From the NCBI GenBank assembly GCA_051530055.1, contig CM121342.1, positions 4,898,001 to 4,962,000 of the forward strand: 64,000 nt of DNA, in the 5' to 3' direction. Below are positions 56,161-64,000 of this stretch, piece by piece (position 1 is the stretch's first letter; every line of letters starts with the position of its first letter). The notes beneath the pieces were generated by a model that saw only the letters and a list, made by a program, of their open reading frames with translations, had not been told where the DNA came from and did no database searches. The translations under genes and the position numbers were made by a program. This DNA comes from Neoechinorhynchus agilis. Taxonomy: Eukaryota > Acanthocephala.

Positions 56161-58230
56161 ACTTTGTTTCATCGATTTGTTCTTAAATTCCTTTCATTGA
56201 TTTGGAAACGAATTCAGGATCAATGAAAGGAATTTTAAGACCAATCGATACTTTGTTTCATCGATTAGTTCTTAAATTCATTTCATTAGCTTTGAACCAA
56301 ATTCGAAATTAATGAAAGGAATTTTAAGACCAATCGATACTTTGTTTCATCGATTGGTTCTTAAATTCCTTTCATTAACTTTTGAAAAAATTCAGAATCA
56401 GTTATAGGAATTAACAATCGATACTTTGTTTCATCGATTTGTTCTTAAATTCCTTTCATTGATTTGGAAACAAATTCAGGACCAATGAAAGGAATTTTAA
56501 GACCAATCGATACTTTGTTTCATCGATTAGTTCTTAAATTCCTTTCATTGATTCGGAAACAAATTCGGAATTAATGAAAGGAATTTTACGACCAATCGAT
56601 ACTTTGCAGGTTTTGTTTCATCGATGTTTCTAAATCTTCATTCGATCGGGAAACCACCCGGGATCAACGAAAGAAATTTTTCTTCAAGACCAATCGATAC
56701 TTTTTGTACGAGCTTCGATTACTTAAAATCTTCTTCTTCTCATCAAAAAACAAATTCAGGACCAATGAAAGGAATTTTGTGACCATTCGACTTTGTTTCA
56801 TCGATTTGTTCTTAAATTCCTTTCATTGATTTGGAAACGAATTCAGGATCAATGAAAGGAATTTTAAGACCAATCGATACTTTGTTTCATCGATTAGTTC
56901 TTAAATTCATTTCATTAGCTTTGAACCAAATTCGAAATTAATGAAAGGAATTTTAAGACCAATCGATACTTTGTTTCATCGATTGGTTCTTAAATTCCTT
57001 TCATTAACTTTTGAAAAAATTCAGAATCAATGAAAGGAATTTTAAGACCAATCGATACTTTGTTTCATCGATTTGTTCTTAAATTCCTTTCATTGATTTG
57101 GAAACAAATTCAGGACCAATGAAAGGAATTTTAAGACCAATCGATACTTTGTTTCATCGATTAGTTCTTAAATTCCTTTCATTGATTCGGAAACAAATTC
57201 GGAATTAATGAAAGGAATTTTAAGACCAATCGATACTTTGTTTCATCGATTAGTTCTTAAATTCCTTTCATTGATTTGGAAACCAATTCGGGATCAATGA
57301 AAGGAATTTTAAGACCAATCGATACTTTGTTTCATCGATTAGTTCTTAAATTCCTTTCATTGATATGGAAACAAATTCAGAATCAATGAAAGGAATTTTA
57401 AGACCAATCGATACTTTGTTTCATCGATTTGTTCTTAAATTCCTTTCATTGATATGGAAACAAATTCAGAATCAATGAAAGGAATTTTAAGACCAATCGA
57501 TACTTTGTTTCATCGATTTGTTCATATATTCCTTTCATTGATTTGGAAACAAATTCAGGATCAATGAAAGGAATTTTAAGACCAATCGATACTTTGTTTC
57601 ATCGATTAGTTCTTAAATTCCTTTCATTGATTTGGAAACAAATTCGGGATCAATGAAAGGAATTTTAAGACCAATCGATACTTTGTTTCATCGATTAGTT
57701 CTTAAATTCCTTTCATTGATTTGGAAACCAATTCGGGATCAATGAAAGGAATTTTAAGACCAATCGATACTTTGTTTCATCGATTAGTTCTTAAATTCCT
57801 TTCATTGATTTGGAAACAAATTCAGAATCAATGAAAGGAATTTTAAGACCAATCGATACTTTGTTTCATCGATTTGTTCTTAAATTCCTTTCATTGATTT
57901 GGAAACAAATTCAGGACCAATGAAAGGAATTTTAAGACCAATCGATACTTTGTTTCATCGATTAGTTCTTAAATTCCTTTCATTGATTCGGAAACAAATT
58001 CAGAATCAATGAAAGGAATTTTAAGACCAATCGATACTTTGTTTCATCGATTAGTTCTTAAATTCGTTTCATTGATTTGGAAACGAATTCAGGATCAATG
58101 AAAGGAATTTTAAGACCAATCGATACTTTGTTTCATCGATTGATTACTTAAATCCGTTCATTGATTACGTAACAAATTAAAAATTCAACAGAAGAATTTT
58201 AAGATCAATCGATACTTTGCATCATCGATT
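56161..58230. repeat. 89-bp palindromic satellite, right block, about 23 copies
   Basis: Continuation of the 51.3-54.6 kb array beyond the LINE fragment. A degraded stretch with foreign bases lies at 56600-56760. The last units (58130-58230) decay into single-copy DNA, typical of array edges. Confidence 0.92.
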
Positions 58231-58713
58231 GTCATTTTTTAATAATGGAAAATGCCCCAATTATCTGAATTGAAATATCGGAATAAATCAAAATTATGTA
58301 AATTTATTTAATCGATATTTCGGCTTAATTCAGAGCAAAGAAACAAGCTTGTGAAACAATCTCGATAAAGACTCTTGTCGCCACTACACCTTGAGCAATT
58401 CCATTTTTTAGTAAAAATTAAAGCAAAGAAATCAAATTCCTAATATTGGAGATTGCGAGAGACGTGTTACTCAAAATTGGCAGAATCGGAAATCTTTCGT
58501 GGTATTGAAAGTCGAGCTCTCGATTGGCTTTTCTTTCTCGTTCTTTTCGAAAAAAATCATAATCTTCTACTTAGTACAATCTTTTTTCAAATGATTTGAT
58601 TGTATTTTTTGCTCTGGTTGCGAATGCTTTCAAGGTTTTTTTGCCTTTCACAAGTTGAACATCCCAAGGAAATCGATAGAGAAAATCCTTCGGGTTAGTC
58701 AAAGTATATAATT
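58231..58713. other. Intergenic, nothing recognised
   Basis: AT-rich spacer. The last 40 bases (GAAAATCCTTCGGGTTAGTC) are the reverse complement of part of the 150-bp satellite unit, and so belong to the outer left arm of the next hairpin family. Confidence 0.4.
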
Positions 58714-58913
58714 TTGGTCAAAATCCCCCGTTAATAGCTCATTTGATTTATAGGGGAAATATTTCGCAGAGGACGTAACCTCGCCTCATCAGTCATTCGC
58801 AAATAAAAAACACTTTAACAATGACTGATGAGGCGAGGTTACGTCCTCTGCGAAATATTTCCAATAAATCAAAATCAAATGTGTTATGGCCGGGGGATTA
58901 TTTTGACCAAAAT
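58714..58913. repeat. Long hairpin, family F2, about 90-bp arms
   Basis: TGGTCAAAATCCCCCGTTAA...GAAATATTTCGCAGAGGACG, then TAACCTCGCCTCATCAGTCATT, pairs with AATGACTGATGAGGCGAGG and so on to GATTATTTTGACCAA. The inner 60 bp are almost perfect. The loop is about 22 nt. The apical strand reads CTGATGAGGCGAGG...CTGCGAAATATTTCC. Confidence 0.9.
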
Positions 58914-59048
58914 AATACTCCAATGAACGTTCCAAACTCGGACTTGAACAATTCGCTAAAGTAGTTTTGGATCCTCAATTTGTTTTCTATCAGCACTAAT
59001 AAAAATTTAATTTCATTTATCTTTGTCCTCGGGGTGAATTTGATTGTT

Positions 59049-59246
59049 CGTTGGCGAATCCTGTCTCCGATGTTATCGATACTCATTTATTTCTTTGAGA
59101 AATATTTCACAAGGTTTTCCTTGCCTCTTCAGTCTCTATTGCTTCTAAGTTTTTAAATATTCTACACTGAAGAGGCTAGGAAAAACTTGCGAAATATTTC
59201 TCAAATAAATGGGTATCGATAACACCGGAGACAGGATTCGCCAACG
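59049..59246. repeat. Long hairpin, family F2, about 85-bp arms
   Basis: CGTTGGCGAATCCTGTCTCC...GAGAAATATTTCAC pairs with GCGAAATATTTCTC...GGAGACAGGATTCGCCAACG. The right apical strand reads CTGAAGAGGCTAGG...TTGCGAAATATTTC, parallel to the hairpin at 58.7 kb. Confidence 0.9.
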
Positions 59247-59336
59247 TACAAAAAATTTAATTGTGGTACAATTTAAGCTTGGAGCTTAGAAAACTTACAA
59301 GCAATGATTGATGAGGTTTTTTCCTTGCGAAATATT

Positions 59337-60333
59337 TCCCAAAATAAATCAAATAGGTTATCGCCGGGGTATTATTTTCACCAATTGTATAAACTTTGAT
59401 TAACCCGAAGAATTTTCTCTATTGAGGATTAATCCATTTGTGTTTTCAGGCTCTCTCACGAACGATCCGTCTCCAGTTGAGAAAAACTTCTCCAATAAAT
59501 CAAATAGGTTATCGCCGGGGTATTATTTTCACCAATTGTATAAACTTTGATTAACCCGAAGGATTTTCTCTATTGAGGATTAATCCAGTTGTGTTTTCAG
59601 GCTCTCTCACGAACGATCCGTCTCCAGTTGAGAAAAACTTCTCCAATAAATCAAATAGGTTATCGCCGGGGTATTATTTTCACCAATTGTATAAACTTTG
59701 ATTAACCCGAAGGATTTTCTCTATTGAGGATTAATCCAGTTGTGTTTTCAGGCTCTCTCACGAACGATCCGTCTCCAGTGAGAGAAACTTCTCCAATAAA
59801 TCAAATAGGTTATTGCCGGGGTATTATTTTCACCAATTGTATAAACTTTGATTAACCCGAAGGATTTTCTCTATTGAGGATTAATCCAGTTGTGTTTTCA
59901 GGCTCTCTCACGAACGATCCGTCTCCAGTTGAGAGAAACTTCTCCAATAAATCAAATAGGTTATTGCCGGGGTATTATTTTCACCAATTGTATAAACTTT
60001 GATTAACCCGAAGGATTTTCTCTATTGAGGATTAATCCAGTTGTGTTTTCAGGCTCTCTCACGAACGATCCGTCTCCAGTTGAGAGAAACTTCTCCAATA
60101 AATCAAATAGGTTATTACCGGGGTAGTATTTTCACCAATTGTATAAACTTTGATTAACCCGAAGGATTTTCTCTATTGAGGATTAATCCAGTTGTGTTTT
60201 CAGGCTCTCTCACGAACGATCCGTCTCCAGTTGAGAGAAACTTCTCCAATAAATCAAATAGGTTATCGCCGGGGTATTATTTTCACCAATTGTATAAACT
60301 TTGATTAACCCGAAGGATTTTCTCTATCGATGA
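59337..60333. repeat. Tandem satellite, 150-bp unit, about 6.6 copies
   Basis: CTTCTCCAATAAATC recurs at about 59488, 59638, 59788, 59938, 60089 and 60241, i.e. every 150 bp. The unit contains GTTATCGCCGGGGTATTATT, TTGATTAACCCGAAGGATTT and CAGGCTCTCTCACGAACGAT. The first half of the unit is the outer arm of hairpin family F2. The copies are nearly identical, so the array is recent. Confidence 0.93.
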
Positions 60334-60734
60334 CTAATTAAAATCTTGGAAACAAACACAATTTTTTGAGCTTTTCAAAATTCTTTTTTTGCCAATCATT
60401 TTGATTGGGAACGAAATGATTAACCAGAAAAAGATGGTGCAAAATGCGGAAACGCTTCTTGGACCCTTTTGATTTCTTTTGTCCTCCGTGATAACAAACA
60501 CCATTTTGGGTTCACAAGTGGATTTGAGTGCGTTTGTTAAGATTAATTCCAATAAAAAGTCTCTAAAAAATTATTAACGCTCTTCGGCTGTTTTTTCGAT
60601 TAAATTTTATACGTATACATTTTGAACGTCTGACCAAAATCGCTTTGATTTGAACTAAAGAGATTGTCTCGGTTTTCTTTTTATCAAATCGGAATAATTA
60701 GACTTTAACAATGTTTGAAGATTGAATTATTCAT
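60334..60734. other. Intergenic, nothing recognised
   Basis: Spacer with one 72-codon minus-strand frame (60552-60334), unsupported. Confidence 0.3.
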
Positions 60735-60887
60735 CGTGAAGAAATTTAAAATGATGATTTTATTTTTAAAACTGCTGATTGATTTCGGCTACTACAACAA
60801 CCTCGATAAAAAAGGCGTACAAGATTGTGTGCCTTTGAAACCAATCGACAGTTTTAAAAATAAAATCATCGTTTTAAATTTCTTCGC
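60735..60887. repeat. Hairpin, about 50-bp arms, upstream of RAF
   Basis: CGTGAAGAAATTTAAAATGA...AAACTGCTGATTGATTT pairs with AAACCAATCGACAGTTTTAAAAATAAAAT...TTTAAATTTCTTCGCG. The loop is about 50 nt. The right arm ends about 200 bp before the RAF start. Confidence 0.85.
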
Positions 60888-61091
60888 GCCAGATAGCAAT
60901 CTAGTTTAACAATAACAAATCTTCAATTGTCTGGACAAACATTGATTAGTGAATTCTTGCGGTAGGGTAGAAGGAGAAACTAAGAAAAACAAAGTAAACT
61001 CACTGTGTGTTTGGTTGGTGTTTCCGTCTCAGTGATTCCTGTTGCGTTTTTTTCTCAAAAAATACCACAAATTCAATTTTCTCTTTTAGAC

Positions 61092-63959
61092 ATGCGTCCA
61101 AAGGATAATCCAAGTGATTTAATATTGGAATCATCGAGAGTTCCGGAAATCGTCATTGGATGCCATGGAGTTGTCGAAATTGATGCCTACAAAAAAACTG
61201 AAACCGACACAGGTTACGATCTTTTCAATTCTCTTCTTTCAGAAGCCGTCTTAACAAATGATATTGATGTTTGTAAAAAAGCGGTTGGTTTTGTTCATTG
61301 TTTCTAGAAAAAATTCTGCTAACTACACTTTAGCTCGCTTTAATTGATACGCTAAAACAAGTTTTACTTTGTAGTATTTTGAACCAACGCAAACTTTTAG
61401 AAGATACAACGCTATCGCCAGCCAGTCTCTGCACACAAAAGGTATCTCCGGATCCTTTTTTATGGCTAATTTTTGAAATCTACACAGGAGCTCGATAGAC
61501 TAACTGACCGAGCCAATAACTTGGAAGTTACCAAAAAAGCGATTTTATGTCGACTCAATGAAATCGAACTTTGTGACTGTTCACACCAAAAAAACGAAAC
61601 TGGAGTCAAGTTTCGCAAAACGAAAAATGCCATAAAAATCATTTATCCCAATGAGTTTACGACCATTGTAGCCATTAGACCGGGCGTTACATTGATTCAA
61701 TCGCTAGAGAAGAAATTCGAGCTCTATAAAGACAAAGGCGCAAAATCCGGGTCGAAACCAAATAAATTAAAGCCGATCTGTTTACCTTCAAGGTACTCGT
61801 TCTTTTCTGTTGGGAAACAATTATTTAAAAAGGAATTTATAGAATACCGATCGATTGGGATACTTTATTGACAGATATAAACGCAGCGGAGATCATTATT
61901 GAAAAACAACACGAATCAAACCATGTTCTTGTAAGAGTTGCCTTTTTTTAGTGATCTCTACTTTTAAACACTGATTTAGAAGCGAATTGCAGTCTTTTTG
62001 CCTCCAGTTGTCTGTTCTATGTGCCATCACTTGATGTTTTTCGGACGACGTTGTTGTTCGTGCTCTTTTGCGATCCATGCTCGTTGTAGCAACATAAAAT
62101 CAAATCGTAGCTCAAAACTCTTTTCTACTCCAAAATCTGCTTCGTATATTAACAACAACAACGGAGACTCACTTGATGATCTGTGTCCGCAATCGAGCGA
62201 AATAAATTCGAGTTCAGATGACAATTTAATTCTTCGGAATAAACGTAACACAAACTCAACTGGCTCTCAAGGTAGTAATGGATGTGACGAGGAGTCACCA
62301 ATGGGAACCGGCCAGTTCTTTTCAACGGTATCTTCACTGATTTTGGTCTCGTATTAAAAACGTATTCAATTAGGATTCTCTTCGTCGTGAAGATGAGTCG
62401 AATGTATTGGGATTTCGGATGCCGGATTTACTTTTGCCTGATTGGCAACCGACAGAGAAGATTTGCTCCTCGAATCCTTCATCGCCAAAGTCAATGCGCT
62501 CTAAGCTTCACTTTAAAGGAATTCATGGCGCCTCCAAAGAGTCAACCTTCACTTCTTATCACGTTTGCCTGAAATCAATTTTGTGCCAGACTTCAAAAAT
62601 AAATCAATTTAGGTGCAAACAGCTAATTGGGAAATTGCATACGATGAAATCATTCGAAAGGAGAGACGTATTGGTTCGGGATCATTCGGAACCGTTTATG
62701 AAGCAGAATTACTCAATCATGGTAAATCGTTTCTACAAACTTTTTCCCCTTTAAATGTTGATTTATAGGCCGTGTCGCCATAAAAGAACTCAATATCTCG
62801 GACCCAAGTCATACCAAATTGGAGAAGTTTAAAAATGAAGTCATTGCTTTAAAGTGAGATTTCCAGCACTCGGTTTTCCCAGGTCAAAAAACTCAATTTC
62901 TAAGGAAGTGTCGGCATAGGAATATCGTCTCATTTCTTGGATACACATCAAAACCATCTCTCTCGATCATTACCGAATGGTGTAGTGGCTCAAGTCTGTA
63001 CCAATATATCCATGTAAATGATCAAACATTAACGACCCTGATTGTGACTGAAATGGGAAAGCAGATTTGTCAAGGAATGTGGTCTGTATTCTTCTTCTTT
63101 TAATTACCAATCGTACAAAGAAATTTTTAGCTACTTGCATTCGAGGGACATTATTCATCGAGATTTGAAATCGAATAGTATCCTTTTTTCTCTCAGGACT
63201 TCTTAATCATTATTTTTGTTTTCCTTAACACCACGAAAACAACAGATATCTTTCTTCAACGAGAAAACAACGAAGACCTTTTGGTAAAAATTGGAGACAT
63301 GGGCTTGGCAACGGTGAAGAAGTCCGTTTGCGTGAACGATCGTTCATTACGGCACCCCACTGGCTCAATACAATGGATGGTTTGTCGCTTCTATCTATCA
63401 TAAAACAAATAATTGTTTTATTTTCGAGGCTCCCGAGATCATTCGAATGGAAGTCGAAGACCCTTACACCGTTCAATCGGACGTTTACGCATTTGGAATA
63501 GTTTTATATGAACTGGTAGCCGGTAGGTTGCCGTACAGTCAACTGGACTTAACACGTGATCAGGTAAGATCTTTGAACTTCTAAAATGTATCTTATTTTT
63601 CAGCATAGATTCTTTTTATGGTTGGATCCGGCAGGCTTAGTCCAAGTAGCGGAGACGCGAGGTCCGGTACTCCGAAATTGCTTCATAGGTACATTGAGAG
63701 ATGTTGTTTGGGTAGGATTCTGGTATATGGTACGAATGTATTCAGAATTGTACCCATAAATTTGACAGAAACGAGCGTTGTTCATTCGATGAGGTATCTT
63801 GAAAAAGTAACGAAAGCCTGGATTATGCTTATCGAGTTTAGGTTCTGCGTGGTATAGCCCAATTGGAATCCGAATTGCCAAGGATTAAACGGTCTCAATC
63901 TCTCAATATTGCACCTCGCTTCATGCAATCGAAACATTGTTCTCTTTCAAAGATCTAAG
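61092..63959 (+). CDS. RAF: RAF-family serine/threonine kinase (B-Raf type)
   Basis: MAPKKK of the Ras-ERK pathway. The start used is the ATG at 61092 (MRPKDNPSDL). Domains in order: B-Raf-specific region (LFNSLLSEAVLTNDIDVC; ELDRLTDRANNLE); Ras-binding domain (IKIIYPNEFTTIVAIRPGVT, later RIPIDWDTLLTDINAAEIII); short C1 (CSMCHHLMFFGRRCCSCSFA, IHARC); Ser-rich linker; kinase with GSGSFGTVYEAE, VAIKELNI, KCRHRNIVSFLGY, IIHRDLKSNSILFS, VKIGDMGLATVKK, APEIIRMEVEDPYTVQSDVY, FGIVLYELVAGRLPYSQLD, ERCSFDE|VLRGIAQLESELP; and a C-terminal KRSQSLN resembling the 14-3-3 site. Stop at 63957-63959, so the gene is complete. Introns are short (40-80 nt). Two catalytic motifs deviate: DFG is DMG and HRDLKxxN ends in Ser. 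Confidence 0.92.
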
Positions 63960-64000
63960 GAGCGAAAAACTGCTGATTGATTTGTGTATAGGTGGATCCG

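Noticed and set aside
51276-58230. CRISPR array
   Set aside because: There are no unique spacers of uniform length, the units are full tandem copies, and the context is an animal genome.

Overview
The window reads as a compact, AT-rich genome of an invertebrate animal. The evidence is a set of animal-type genes (RAF kinase with BRS, RBD and C1 regions, a DOCK6/7/8-type exchange factor, a small-optic-lobes calpain, a GAF-domain cGMP phosphodiesterase, an NPC2-like ML protein, NDUFS6, Rab5, ELP4) broken by very short introns, mostly 19 to 80 nt. The species cannot be named from the sequence. All exon joins were read by eye from GT-AG (once GC-AG) boundaries and from frame and family matches.

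Layout. 0-3.3 kb: 3' part of ELP4 (+), a LINE 3'-end relic, and an intron-free gene with an integrase-binding-domain-like C-terminus (-). 3.6-6.9 kb: tandem repeat of about 320 bp. 7.5-9.6 kb: SOL/CAPN15-type calpain (+). 11.3-13.7 kb: low-complexity, AKAP2/MISP-like gene (-). 14.5-18.3 kb: cGMP PDE (-). 18.9-23 kb: tandem array with an 80 to 100 bp unit. 23.8-24.1 kb: globin-like fragment (-). 24.1-34.3 kb: DOCK gene (-), with hairpins and a satellite in its introns. 34.4-37.9 kb: short hypothetical genes, an 18-bp minisatellite, a small membrane protein and an NPC2-like gene (+). 38.3-40 kb: tandem tRNA-headed repeats. 40.7-42.7 kb: NDUFS6 and RAB5 (-). 43-48.7 kb: two satellites, the second split by a broken Ty3/Gypsy fossil that itself carries a second tRNA-headed array. 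49.2 kb: calponin-homology gene (+). 50.1-51.1 kb: a repeat fragment and Penelope-like debris. 51.3-58.2 kb: 89-bp palindromic satellite, interrupted by a LINE reverse transcriptase fragment. 58.7-60.9 kb: long hairpins and a 150-bp satellite. 61.1-64 kb: RAF (+).

Accessory DNA. Roughly a third of the window is tandem repeat, and at least nine long foldback (hairpin) sequences lie between genes or in introns. The most interesting element is a repeat of about 395 bp with Pol III A and B boxes. It carries all three strand pieces of a hammerhead ribozyme core with complementary stems, but in permuted order, so a conventional fold would need two neighbouring tandem units. RAF, RAB5, DOCK, PDE and calpain are signalling and trafficking genes, but nothing suggests they are functionally linked by position.
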